Positions 10,739 through 22,776 of a stretch of 64,000 nucleotides of DNA are shown one piece after another. The position numbers and the translations under genes are program-made. Source of the stretch: Oceanobacillus senegalensis. Its GTDB lineage: Bacteria > Bacillota > Bacilli > Bacillales > Amphibacillaceae. The number at the start of each line of letters is the position of its first letter. Position 1 is the first letter of the stretch. Under the pieces are notes generated by a model. It ran no database searches, was not told where the DNA came from, and saw only the letters and a program-made list of their open reading frames with translations. The stretch covers positions 2,877,540 to 2,941,539 of the forward strand of contig NZ_LT839648.1 of NCBI RefSeq assembly GCF_900176885.1, read 5' to 3'.

Positions 10739-10747
10739 ATTATATCA
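10739..10747 (-). promoter_or_regulatory. extended -10 promoter of receptor gene
   Basis: TGATATAAT on the minus strand, an extended -10 with a weak -35. It sits about 46 bases before the TTG start of the receptor. Confidence 0.5.
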
Positions 10748-10825
10748 TATATTTTAAATGTTCAGTTTGGGAAAAACATAGTGTTTCACGCGGATTAAAA
10801 CGCTTATTTTTTTCCTGTTTTCCTG

Positions 10826-10867
10826 TAAAAAGAAAAATCACCTCTTTTTGGCGATCAAAAAGAGGTG
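10826..10867 (-). terminator. terminator of the camS operon
   Basis: Twelve-base-pair stem CACCTCTTTTTG / CAAAAAGAGGTG with a five-base loop. On the minus strand it is followed by ATTTTTCTTTTT. It ends the pcrB-pcrA-ligA-camS transcript before the receptor promoter. Confidence 0.88.
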
Positions 10868-10959
10868 CAACTGTATTCTGTGTTATGGAATTACGTTCAT
10901 AACTAATAAGAGTTCCATAGGTCACAAATATTTTCGTAATTTTTTACAATAAATTTTGC

Positions 10960-14126
<3,167 letters not shown>

Positions 14127-16349
14127 CTATTGTTTCGTGATTGGAGCGAATTTTGCTAACAATCGCTTTATTCCTGTTGGTGCTGGAAAAGCAACATCTA
14201 GTTCCATTTTCTCACCTTCTCCTTGCACTTTCACCACTGTACCAACTCCCCATTTCTTATGTGCTGCTTTGTCTCCAGGTGCCCATTCTTGGGTTTCTGC
14301 ACCAGTGGTTTTCTGTACACGCTCTGCTTTTCGTTTAACAGGAGAAGGTCTGTCTTTTGATTTTCCAAAAGAAGACGTTCCTAACATGGATGTGCGTGCT
14401 TCTTCAATTCCTTCGATTAAGTCTTGGGGAATTTCATTTATAAAACGGCTAATCGGATTCATATTGGTTTTACCATATAGTGTGCGCATTTTCGCATGGG
14501 TTAGGAAAAGGATCTGCTCAGCACGAGTTATTCCAACATAAGCAAGTCTTCGCTCTTCCTCCATTTCCTCTGAGTCCATAAGGGAACGACTATGTGGAAA
14601 AACATTTTCTTCCATACCAATTAGAAATACAACCGGGAATTCAAGACCTTTTGCAGCATGTAATGTCATTAGCGTAACTTTTTCCTCGTTGTCTGTATCC
14701 TCTTCACCAACCTTATCAATATCTGCAATTAATGCTAAATCTGTTAGAAAAGCAACAAGTGTTTTGTCTTCTGCATTTGCTTCAAAGTCCTTCGTAACCG
14801 TCATAAACTCTTCCAAGTTTTCCAAACGAGATTGAGCTTCCAAAGAGTTTTCGTTTTTCAGCATTTGTTCATAACCTGTTCGATTTAAAACAGCTTCAAC
14901 CATATCTGTAGCTGTCAAGAACTCTTGCTGCTGGGTCAACGTTTTAATTAGATTTCCGAATTCACTAAGTGCTTTTGCTGCCTTTTTGGATACTCCCGTA
15001 AAATCAACTTCCATGGTTGTTTGGAAGAAGGAAATATCATGTTGTGCCGCATACGCACGCAATTTTTCAATCGATGTTTTACCGATTCCTCGTTTTGGTA
15101 CATTGACGATACGTTCGAAGCTAATATCATCATTCGGATTGGTAATTAATCGTAGGTATGCAAGCATGTCCTTAATTTCCTTACGATCATAGAACTTTGT
15201 GCCACCTACCATTTGATACGAAATCCCTGATTTAACAAATGTATCCTCAACCGCACGTGACTGTGCGTTAGTACGATATAAGATTGCGATATCATTGAGG
15301 GAATATCCTTCTTGTCTCGTTAGTTCCTGAATCTTATTCGTAACATACAAGCCTTCATCCTGCTCCGTTGAGGCTTGATAATAATTGATTTTCTTACCAT
15401 CGGGATTATCTGTCCAAAGATTTTTTGGCTTTCGACCTGGGTTATTAGCAATCACCTTGTTTGCCGCTTCAAGAATCGATTTTGTTGATCGATAGTTTTG
15501 CTCCAAAAACACCGTTTTCGCTGCTGGGTAGTCCTTTTCAAAAGAAAGAATATTAGAAATATCTGCACCACGCCAACGATAAATAGACTGATCCGAATCA
15601 CCTACGACACATAGATTTTGAAATCGATTGGCTAGTTGTTTAACCAAGAAATATTGTGCGTGGTTCGTATCCTGATACTCATCCACGTGAATATATTGGA
15701 AACGACGTTGGTAATATTCAAGTACTTCTGGTACACGCTTGAATAAATGAATAGTTTGCATAATCAAATCATCAAAATCTAGACACTGATTCTTTTGTAG
15801 CATTTTTTGATAGCCTTCATAAATCTTCGCAATTTGTTGATTGTAAAAACCACCGGCATTTTTACTGTACTCTTCATGAGTGATGAGTTCATTTTTAGCA
15901 GAACTTATTTGTCCAATCATAGCACGTGGATCAAATTGCTTCGGATCTATATTTAAGTCTTTTAATACTTGCTTTACAACGGACAATTGATCACTGCTGT
16001 CTAAGATGGTGAAGTTGCTACTATAACCAATTCGGTCGATATCTCTTCTTAGAATACGGACACACATGGAGTGGAATGTGGAAACCCACATATAGTCACT
16101 CTCCGAACCGACTAATTTCCGGACACGTTCCTTCATTTCCCTTGCAGCTTTATTTGTAAAAGTAATTGCCAAAATATTTCTTGGCGCCACCCCTTTTTCC
16201 TCAATTAAATAAGCAATTCGATGGGTCAACACCCTCGTCTTACCAGATCCTGCACCTGCCATAATTAATAGCGGTCCTTCAGTCGTTTTCACTGCTTCTC
16301 GCTGATTTTTATTTAGTCCTTTTATTAAGTCATCCATTGTCTGACTCAT
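14127..16349 (-). CDS. pcrA: ATP-dependent DNA helicase PcrA
   Basis: UvrD/Rep-type SF1 3'-5' helicase of 740 residues, involved in repair, rolling-circle replication and removal of RecA filaments. Motifs in order: Q-motif NKNQREAV, Walker [10 protein letters not shown] (residues 31-39), Ia [13 protein letters not shown], Walker [45 protein letters not shown] and [12 protein letters not shown]. The C-terminal RNA-polymerase-interacting Tudor-like tail ([16 protein letters not shown]) is present. The start at 16349 has GGGAGGTG upstream; five codons of upstream extension are not supported. It sits between pcrB and ligA. Confidence 0.97.
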   Translation of the reverse strand: MSQTMDDLIKGLNKNQREAVKTTEGPLLIMAGAGSGKTRVLTHRIAYLIEEKGVAPRNILAITFTNKAAREMKERVRKLVGSESDYMWVSTFHSMCVRILRRDIDRIGYSSNFTILDSSDQLSVVKQVLKDLNIDPKQFDPRAMIGQISSAKNELITHEEYSKNAGGFYNQQIAKIYEGYQKMLQKNQCLDFDDLIMQTIHLFKRVPEVLEYYQRRFQYIHVDEYQDTNHAQYFLVKQLANRFQNLCVVGDSDQSIYRWRGADISNILSFEKDYPAAKTVFLEQNYRSTKSILEAANKVIANNPGRKPKNLWTDNPDGKKINYYQASTEQDEGLYVTNKIQELTRQEGYSLNDIAILYRTNAQSRAVEDTFVKSGISYQMVGGTKFYDRKEIKDMLAYLRLITNPNDDISFERIVNVPKRGIGKTSIEKLRAYAAQHDISFFQTTMEVDFTGVSKKAAKALSEFGNLIKTLTQQQEFLTATDMVEAVLNRTGYEQMLKNENSLEAQSRLENLEEFMTVTKDFEANAEDKTLVAFLTDLALIADIDKVGEEDTDNEEKVTLMTLHAAKGLEFPVVFLIGMEENVFPHSRSLMDSEEMEEERRLAYVGITRAEQILFLTHAKMRTLYGKTNMNPISRFINEIPQDLIEGIEEARTSMLGTSSFGKSKDRPSPVKRKAERVQKTTGAETQEWAPGDKAAHKKWGVGTVVKVQGEGEKMELDVAFPAPTGIKRLLAKFAPITKQ

Positions 16350-16367
16350 TAGAACACCTCCCATTTA

Positions 16368-17051
16368 TTAGCCACTAACTGCTTGAACGGTTTCCAACGC
16401 TTTATCAAAATCTGTATATATGCTATTTCCGACAATAATAACATCGGCATATTGTTTCATTTCTTTGGCTTGGAGACTATTTTGAATGCCTCCACCATAA
16501 AAAAGTAAAGTTTGGTTAAGCTTCCTTTTAACATCCCTTACAAGATTAGGTTCGCCATATTTTCCACTATATTCTAAGTAGAAGATTGGTAAATGAAAAA
16601 CATGCTCAGCCATATATGCATAAACAAGTGTATCCTCTACATCTGGTAGGACACTATTTGTATATTGAAAAGCCTTTGCTTCTTCGTTCAAAATACAATA
16701 GCCCTCAAAAGTTAAATCGACATGGTCAAGAAACTCCAAATATTTTTTCATTCCTTGATGTTGCATATCCATAAACCATTTTTTCTCCGTAGAATTAAAC
16801 ACCATTGGAATAAAATAATCATCAAATCCTGGCACAACGGCATCCATTGTAGAAACTTCCAATATACGATGAACAGGATATTTACTAATCCGATAAAGTA
16901 AATCATCAACTGCTTCCCAGGTCACATTGTCAGTTCCACCAACCATTATTGCATCCGTTCCTGATTCACATAGTATCTTTAGCTGTTCATTAGAAATTTC
17001 CTTTGCCGGATCCAGTTTAAAAATATGATTCCATTCGTTCATTTTCGTCAT
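16368..17051 (-). CDS. pcrB: heptaprenylglyceryl phosphate synthase PcrB
   Basis: TIM-barrel prenyltransferase that joins heptaprenyl diphosphate to sn-glycerol-1-phosphate, an archaeal-type ether lipid step found in Bacillales. From the ATG at 17051 it has 227 residues, against 228 in B. subtilis. Family motifs HIFKLDP, ESGTDAIMVGGT, IFYLEYSGKYG and LFYGGGI (phosphate loop) are present. A TTG one codon upstream (17054) has slightly better spacing from GGAGG and may be the true start. pcrA follows after 18 bases. It is the first gene of the replication/repair operon. Confidence 0.93.
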   Translation of the reverse strand: MTKMNEWNHIFKLDPAKEISNEQLKILCESGTDAIMVGGTDNVTWEAVDDLLYRISKYPVHRILEVSTMDAVVPGFDDYFIPMVFNSTEKKWFMDMQHQGMKKYLEFLDHVDLTFEGYCILNEEAKAFQYTNSVLPDVEDTLVYAYMAEHVFHLPIFYLEYSGKYGEPNLVRDVKRKLNQTLLFYGGGIQNSLQAKEMKQYADVIIVGNSIYTDFDKALETVQAVSG

Positions 17052-17203
17052 CAAATGGGTAATCCTCCATCTCTCAAATTCCATTAATACATTATACCAA
17101 AAATCACTGTCGGAATTTAGGAATATGTGGTGGAAATTTTTGAATGTGGGTGAATAGTGGAATCTTAAGGTTTCGGGGAAAAATTAACCTGTGATAAAAA
17201 CAA

Positions 17204-17230
17204 AAGCCCCACCCATCGCGGGTGTGGCTT
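17204..17230 (-). terminator. terminator of yerC
   Basis: AGCCACACCC / GGGTGGGGCT stem followed by TTTTGTTTTT on the minus strand, touching the yerC stop codon. Confidence 0.8.
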
Positions 17231-17531
17231 ATTCCTGTTCCTTGTTATTTACTCGGTCTAGCACCATCTTATACCCATCACTACCATAGTTAATACAACG
17301 GCGTACGCGAGAGATAGTGGCAGTCGATGCTTTCGTATCTTTTTCAATGTTACTGTACGTACTTCCATCCATAAGCATTTTTGCAACTTGTAGTCGTTGG
17401 GAAAGTGCATGAACTTCTGACATCGTTGCAATATCATCAAAGAACCGATAACATTCCTCCCTATCCTTAAGGGAAAGAATAGCATCGAATAATTGATCCA
17501 GTTGCTCTCCTCTTAACTTATCTATTTGCAC
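17229..17531 (-). CDS. yerC: YerC/YecD family TrpR-related protein
   Basis: Small DNA-binding protein of 100 residues related to the Trp repressor fold. The helix-turn-helix reads GSTYSNIEKDTKASTATISRVRRCI near residues 55-80; upstream is the SEVHALSQRLQVAKML helix. It starts at a GTG with GGAGG seven bases upstream. Its regulatory targets are not known to me. It lies between yerB and pcrB as in B. subtilis, and its own terminator separates it from pcrB. Confidence 0.88.
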   Translation of the reverse strand: MQIDKLRGEQLDQLFDAILSLKDREECYRFFDDIATMSEVHALSQRLQVAKMLMDGSTYSNIEKDTKASTATISRVRRCINYGSDGYKMVLDRVNNKEQE

Positions 17532-17631
17532 AGCAAATCCTCCTGCTCTATTCTTTTTTACATAGTATGTACAGCGACTATTTTCTATTTACTAGTGTAT
17601 CAGATTCTTAACGAAGATACCTTAACTTTGA

Positions 17632-18702
17632 TTAGTCAGAAATAATCACAGATTGTTCTAACCCTGGTAAAGTGGGGATAACATTCACCCAGGTTTTCCC
17701 GGGCACAAACCCAATAAACTCCCCATTTTTTACAGGAATAATCCTACCATTCCGATTCTCCCATGTAACCTTCTGGACAATCCCTTTTCTTATTAAATAT
17801 GCATCTCCACCAGATGTAAGGTCAATTTCCCTTCGACCAACATCATCTATCACCTTATGATCCGTCTCTATAATAAAAACATTTTCTACTTGAATTGGAA
17901 TTTCTGTTTCTAATTCCACTGACTTTTCTCCATTACTATATCTCATATATTTCTGTTCTTTTTCATTATATATAAATTCAACGTTTGCAAATGAATACTT
18001 TTCCGAGTAAATGACCTCAATATGCTGTGCAGGTTCTCCCGATAATTTTACTGAATCAGCATTCGCTAGGAATGGTAATGGTTCATATTCGACAGTAGAT
18101 TCATATCCTTTTCTTTCCGCTACATCATACGCCGATTCTAATAATACATACGAATTATGTGGGGCATTACGGAATGTTTCCCTTTTAAATAAATGTCCAT
18201 CATTATCAAAAATGGAACCATTTAAGGAATCTATCCCTCGATTAATAATCATTTCATCTACAAAGTCAGCCGCTCCATGATACACATATAAAGCATTATA
18301 ATCATCTGCTAATTCAAAATAATATTCACGTGCACTTCTTACTGGGCCAACCACATTAGGTATTTTACTCTGATATAATGCTAAAAACCTTGTAATCATT
18401 CCTTCTGCCAAAATCTCAAAAACGATATCTGCCTGTGATAAACCAGTTTGCGGTCTTGCTTTTGGATGATTATTTACCATTACACCAATAATACGATTAT
18501 TTACGGAATCATTTGTCCCAATACCTGTTAATGGATAAATATTGTCAAAACTTTCTTGTTCTGTCTTTTCTTCCTTTTCTTGCGTTTTCTCTTCTTGTGT
18601 TTCCTTGTCTGGTTCTTCTTGTTCCTGCACTTGTTCATTACTATTCGAACAACCCGAAAGTAGAGCAAGGAAAACTAGAAATAAAAATAGGAATTTCTTC
18701 AT
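17632..18702 (-). CDS. yerB: YerB-like lipoprotein (DUF3048)
   Basis: Predicted lipoprotein of 356 residues. The signal peptide MKKFLFLFLVFLALL leads to LSGC with Cys18 lipidated. A Glu/Gln/Lys-rich linker (residues 20-52) precedes the two-part DUF3048 domain: GVMVNNHPKARPQTGLSQADIVFE, GPVRSARE and, near the end, VPGKTWVNVIPT. The biochemical role is unknown. Neighbours yerC and yerA match the B. subtilis order. About 100 bases separate it from yerC, so it may have its own transcript. Confidence 0.9.
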   Translation of the reverse strand: MKKFLFLFLVFLALLSGCSNSNEQVQEQEEPDKETQEEKTQEKEEKTEQESFDNIYPLTGIGTNDSVNNRIIGVMVNNHPKARPQTGLSQADIVFEILAEGMITRFLALYQSKIPNVVGPVRSAREYYFELADDYNALYVYHGAADFVDEMIINRGIDSLNGSIFDNDGHLFKRETFRNAPHNSYVLLESAYDVAERKGYESTVEYEPLPFLANADSVKLSGEPAQHIEVIYSEKYSFANVEFIYNEKEQKYMRYSNGEKSVELETEIPIQVENVFIIETDHKVIDDVGRREIDLTSGGDAYLIRKGIVQKVTWENRNGRIIPVKNGEFIGFVPGKTWVNVIPTLPGLEQSVIISD

Positions 18703-18748
18703 TTTCCCAACACCTTTTGAATAATTTCTACTGCATCTATTCTTCTAT

Positions 18749-19329
18749 AGGCTCTTTTCATCATTCTATTATCTTTTGTCTCGCATTTGAAAGAAATACG
18801 CAGTAAAGATTAAGATAGTATGATAATACCGCTACGGAAATACACTGCGCGCACCAAAGGCGGCTGATGAGCCTCCTTCGTGCTGACGCACTACGGTGTC
18901 TCACCTAGGCCTGTGTTCCCACAGGACAAGGAACGCTACGGCAGCAACGCATTGCACGAAGAAAATTGAACTTTATTTTCGAGGAGTCTCCGTGTATTCC
19001 CTTCGCTAGTGTTGAGTTTTCCAACAACTAAATCAATATTAGCTAATTAAAAATATTCCTCTATTAAACTGGTTAATTGGAGCGAAGGGCAGTCGACTCC
19101 TTGAAAAAGAATATCGCTTTTTCTCACGAAGATGTATCCCTCTCGAATCCTTCCTTGTCCTGTAGGAGTAGCACGTGTCTGAAAACTCCGAAGCAGTGAC
19201 CTTCTGCTGAGGAGGCTGAAGCCGTGCCCACAGAAAGAGACTGCCCGCAGTGGAAATCAACGTACTCAACATTACTGCGCATTCTATCTATTTTATGCCA
19301 AAACAAAAGTCTTTTTTAGAAAACAGCCT
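18749..19329. repeat. foldback MITE-like element, copy 1 (581 bp)
   Basis: Non-coding element between yerB and yerA. Its ends are imperfect inverted repeats, AGGCTCTTTTC at 18749-18759 and GAAAACAGCCT at 19319-19329. The two halves are long imperfect inverted copies of each other around about 19045. Both arms carry CACTGCG, a GCCTCC block, ACAGGACAAGGAA, AGGAGTC and CCCTTCGCT in that order, so a transcript could fold into a giant hairpin. Related copies are at 24343-24666 and 42381-44659. No clear target-site duplication was found. Confidence 0.75.
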
Positions 19330-19353
19330 TCCCATATATTACAACTTTATATA

Positions 19354-21096
19354 TTAACACATCGTTGCTGGGAATATAATCTTTCTTTTTTTAATATCTA
19401 TAATTCCTTGCTGTGTGATGCGAATATAAGGCAGGTGTGTGGCGGACAAAAATAAAATACTATAAATGGGGTCATCATACCGATAACCATAATCTTTGAT
19501 TAATGTCTTTACCACTTTTTCCTTGGCTATTAATTCATCCATACTTTCTTTCGACATGAATCCACCGAGTTTTAATGGTATATCTGCTAAAATTTCTCCT
19601 TCATGAACGAGTACAATGCCGCCGCCTATTTTCTTTAGATGCTTCCAGGCTAGTAAAATATCTTTCTTATTTTTCCCGATAAAAACAAAATCCCCAGATT
19701 GAGAGAAAGTACTAGCAACAGCACCTAATTTATTCGTAAATCCTTTTATCGTTGTATTCACACGCCACTTCCCATTTTTATCAATGAGTACAAGAAAAGC
19801 ATCATCTTTATCCTTTGGTAACTCTTCAGGTGTTATATCAATATTAATCGTATAAGGCCTGATAATCACATCATTCTTCATCTCAAGTCCCATTGGCATA
19901 GAAAATTGCAAATCCTCTTCTTCTAATTCCCAATCTAAAGGTAAGGGCGATATGTCATACTTATCCCAATCAATCTTTTGTGGAAGGGGTTGATTTACTT
20001 TATCTTTCCGTATCCATTCTCCTTTTGCCAGAACACTGACTGGATGTGGGTTTTCTTTAGAATCTAGAATATTTATATGTGCTATTCGACCAGGAGCAAT
20101 GCTTCCAATTGTCTCATCTAGGTTAAAATGTCTTGCCGCATTATAACTCCCCATGTTATAAGCTTCCTCGATTGGGATTCCTTTTTTAATAGCAATATCT
20201 ATACAGACATTGATTAGTCCTTGTTCATAAAATGATGGTGTTGCTCCATCCGTTGTAAAGGTTAAATTATCGAAATAACTCAAATTCAACTCCAATATCT
20301 CCTCAATGAGCTGAGGTAAATCTGGTCGAATGGAAGAATATCTTAGGGAAACATGGTATCCTAGGCGTAATCTTCTTACTACCTCTTCACCAGTGATTGG
20401 CTCATGATCAGCTGATACACCAAACAGCTTCATTTTCGTTAGTGTCATTTCTGATGCACCTGGAAGATGCCCTTCGATAGGTTTTCTTTGGCGCTTCGTT
20501 TCTTGCATCCAATATAGTAACCTATCATCTCCATTCAATAGACTTGGCCAAGAGGTTAACTCTCCTCCTTGAACAATAGATGGATGAGAAATCCATGATA
20601 AGATATCCTCGGTATTAAACGTTTCTTCCTCATCCTGCAAGGCAGTTTGTGAATCGAACCTTGCCCACCAATACATGGACATAGGCAGATAATCAAATTC
20701 CTCAATTAAAGAAAACGCTTTCTTTTTATCTAATAAAAAATGCCACATAAGGTTATCATTTATTAATGTTGTCGTACCATATCTAGCCACATAATTTGCT
20801 AATGCTTCAGGATTATAAAGTTGAAAAGGATGAGCATGTGGTTCAATATATCCTGGAACAAGATATTTTCCCTCACAGTCTACTATCTCCGTTCCTTTCA
20901 TGTTTTTAGGAAGATTCTCCCCTACATAAACAATACGATCTTTATAAATCCATATGTGGGATTTTACCCACTGCTTGAGAAAAACATTCAGGTATATGCT
21001 ATTTTTCAATAGAAGCGTTGGTGCTTCCAAGCCATCAATTACTTTTATATGCTGTCTAAGCTCACGGTTCCTCCAATTATTCTCATTTGTAAACAT
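19354..21096 (-). CDS. yerA: YerA family adenine deaminase-like amidohydrolase
   Basis: Metal-dependent amidohydrolase of 580 residues, the same length as B. subtilis YerA, a paralogue of adenine deaminase AdeC. A composite domain with GKYLVPGYIEPHAHP carries the first metal His pair. Further on are INDNLM, GASEMTL and FTTDGATPS (metal-binding Asp). The AdeC-like C-terminal domain with FVFIGKNK and GGGIVLVHEG follows. Conversion of adenine to hypoxanthine is inferred from family and from the purine operon next door. The ATG at 21096 has GGAGAG upstream; an in-frame 47-residue extension looks non-coding. Substrate not proven. Confidence 0.85.
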   Translation of the reverse strand: MFTNENNWRNRELRQHIKVIDGLEAPTLLLKNSIYLNVFLKQWVKSHIWIYKDRIVYVGENLPKNMKGTEIVDCEGKYLVPGYIEPHAHPFQLYNPEALANYVARYGTTTLINDNLMWHFLLDKKKAFSLIEEFDYLPMSMYWWARFDSQTALQDEEETFNTEDILSWISHPSIVQGGELTSWPSLLNGDDRLLYWMQETKRQRKPIEGHLPGASEMTLTKMKLFGVSADHEPITGEEVVRRLRLGYHVSLRYSSIRPDLPQLIEEILELNLSYFDNLTFTTDGATPSFYEQGLINVCIDIAIKKGIPIEEAYNMGSYNAARHFNLDETIGSIAPGRIAHINILDSKENPHPVSVLAKGEWIRKDKVNQPLPQKIDWDKYDISPLPLDWELEEEDLQFSMPMGLEMKNDVIIRPYTINIDITPEELPKDKDDAFLVLIDKNGKWRVNTTIKGFTNKLGAVASTFSQSGDFVFIGKNKKDILLAWKHLKKIGGGIVLVHEGEILADIPLKLGGFMSKESMDELIAKEKVVKTLIKDYGYRYDDPIYSILFLSATHLPYIRITQQGIIDIKKRKIIFPATMC

Positions 21097-21448
21097 AAGG
21101 CCAGCTCTCCAATATATAGAATTTATCACGCAATTACTGACAGTATGATCCATCCCCTTTAGGGAATGACAAGGGATCAACCGCCAATATCGTCCTGATT
21201 CGTTCATCGAACAACCAGTGGACAACAACATTCCCACTGATTGAAGTTTCGCTTTTCCTTATCTTAACATAGTTTCACACGTTAATGTTGTAAAGTTTTT
21301 GTTGAATTTCGCAAAAAATTCAAAGATATTTTTATGGTTCTTTTCACACAAAAAGTGGAAGTGTTTCCCTTTTCCTTTGCACGAGTTGATATTCTATCCG
21401 AACAGGTTGATTTCCCACAACAGTTAACACAACAAAAAAGCCACCCTA
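21097..21448. other. yerA-purD intergenic region
   Basis: About 350 bases. It contains a partial copy of the dispersed ATTCGTTCA repeat (21190-21250) and the purD terminator. The yerA promoter should lie here, but none was clear. Confidence 0.4.
21190..21250 (+). repeat. short dispersed repeat, partial copy (ATTCGTTCA...GATTGAAG)
   Basis: Shares GATTCGTTCA, a CAGTGG arm and CCCACTGATTGAAG with the stretches at 39076-39175 and 47926-48010. It can form a CAGTGG/CCCACTG hairpin. Confidence 0.4.
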
Positions 21449-21465
21449 TCAAAGAGTGACTTTCA
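21434..21465 (-). terminator. terminator of the pur operon
   Basis: AAGTCACTCT / AGGGTGGCTT stem with two G-U pairs, then TTTTTTG on the minus strand, at the purD 3' end. Confidence 0.75.
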
Positions 21466-22717
21466 AGCTAACATCTAATCCAATATCTGTACGATAGAAA
21501 TAATCTTTGTTAGCACTTGTTGAATTTAATACCTTATAAACGTTATTTCTTGCATCATCCAATGTTTCTTCTTTAGCTCCTACTAAAAGTACACGTCCAC
21601 CATCCGATACCAGGTTATCTCCCTCATACTTTGTTCCAGCATGGACGATATAGCTATTTTCTGATTCCTTGAAATGGGGGATTGCTATCCCTTTTTCATA
21701 AGAAACCGGGTAGCCACTTGAAGCTAAAACAACACCAAGGCACGCGGCATCTTCCCAAACTAGCTCAGGATTTTTTCCATCCAATACATCCAAGAATACT
21801 TGCACTAAATCATTTTGCAATAATGGTAAGACAACTTGAGTTTCTGGATCACCAAATCTCGTATTAAATTCAATTACCTTGGGACCAGATTCGGTCATTA
21901 TTAACCCACCATAAAGGATTCCGGTGAATGGTCGCCCTTCTTTCATTAATCCATCTGCAGTCTTTTGTAAAATATGTTCTACAGAAAAAGCAATATGCTC
22001 GTCTGTAACATCAGGAACAGGAGAGAAAGCACCCATCCCCCCCGTATTCGGCCCCGCATCCTGATTAAAGGCACGTTTATGATCACGGGCAGGAACCATT
22101 GGATAAACCTGATTTTCATGGACAAATGCCATTAAGGAGAATTCTTTTCCCTCAAGAAATTCTTCAATAACAATGGTTGACCCTGCTTCAGAGAATGTTT
22201 TAGAAACAAGCATTTCATCAACAGCTTTCCATGCATCTTCCTTAGTTTCTGCAACGATAACTCCTTTTCCAGCAGCAAGTCCATCAGCTTTAATCACAAT
22301 CGGCGCACCTTTTTCTTCAATATACGCCCTCGCTTTTTCTACATTTGTAAAGGTTTCATATTCTGCTGTTGGAATATCATATTTTTTCATGAATGATTTC
22401 GCGAAGCTTTTACTTCCTTCGAGTAAAGCTGCTTCCTTCGTTGGAGCAAATACTTTAAGTCCTTCTGCTTGAAAACGATTTGCAATACCCTCATTTAGTG
22501 GATCTTCCGGACCGACAATAGTTAGATCTATTTTCTCTTCTTTAGCAAAAGCAATAAGACCATCTATATCCATTTCATCAATAGGAACGCAGATAGCTTG
22601 CTCCTTCATTCCACCATTACCTGGTGCCGCGTACAAATTAGTTACTTTCTCACTTTTAGCAAGTTCTAATACAATACTATGCTCGCGTCCACCTTTACCA
22701 ACAACTAGTACGTTCAT
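21449..22717 (-). CDS. purD: phosphoribosylamine-glycine ligase PurD
   Basis: Second step of IMP synthesis: ATP-dependent joining of phosphoribosylamine and glycine to give GAR. The 422-residue ATP-grasp enzyme shows VLVVGKGGREHS at the N-terminus, IVGPEDPL, GLAAGKGVIVA (ATP-grasp loop), the PARDHKRAFNQDAGPNTGGMGA signature and IEFNTRFGDPETQ (metal ligands). Last gene of the operon, 59 bases after purH, as in B. subtilis. Intact. Confidence 0.97.
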   Translation of the reverse strand: MNVLVVGKGGREHSIVLELAKSEKVTNLYAAPGNGGMKEQAICVPIDEMDIDGLIAFAKEEKIDLTIVGPEDPLNEGIANRFQAEGLKVFAPTKEAALLEGSKSFAKSFMKKYDIPTAEYETFTNVEKARAYIEEKGAPIVIKADGLAAGKGVIVAETKEDAWKAVDEMLVSKTFSEAGSTIVIEEFLEGKEFSLMAFVHENQVYPMVPARDHKRAFNQDAGPNTGGMGAFSPVPDVTDEHIAFSVEHILQKTADGLMKEGRPFTGILYGGLIMTESGPKVIEFNTRFGDPETQVVLPLLQNDLVQVFLDVLDGKNPELVWEDAACLGVVLASSGYPVSYEKGIAIPHFKESENSYIVHAGTKYEGDNLVSDGGRVLLVGAKEETLDDARNNVYKVLNSTSANKDYFYRTDIGLDVSLKVTL

Positions 22718-22776
22718 CTAATAACCTCCACTTTTAGGGTGAGATTAAAGGGATTGCAACTGCTCCCCCTAATCTA

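Noticed and set aside
10740..10925. 61-residue frame upstream of the HTH-TPR receptor
   Set aside because: It overlaps the camS terminator and the receptor promoter, has no ribosome binding site and resembles no protein.
18749..19329. Small proteins encoded in the foldback element
   Set aside because: Frames of 60-77 residues differ between copies and are not preserved, as expected for non-coding repeats.
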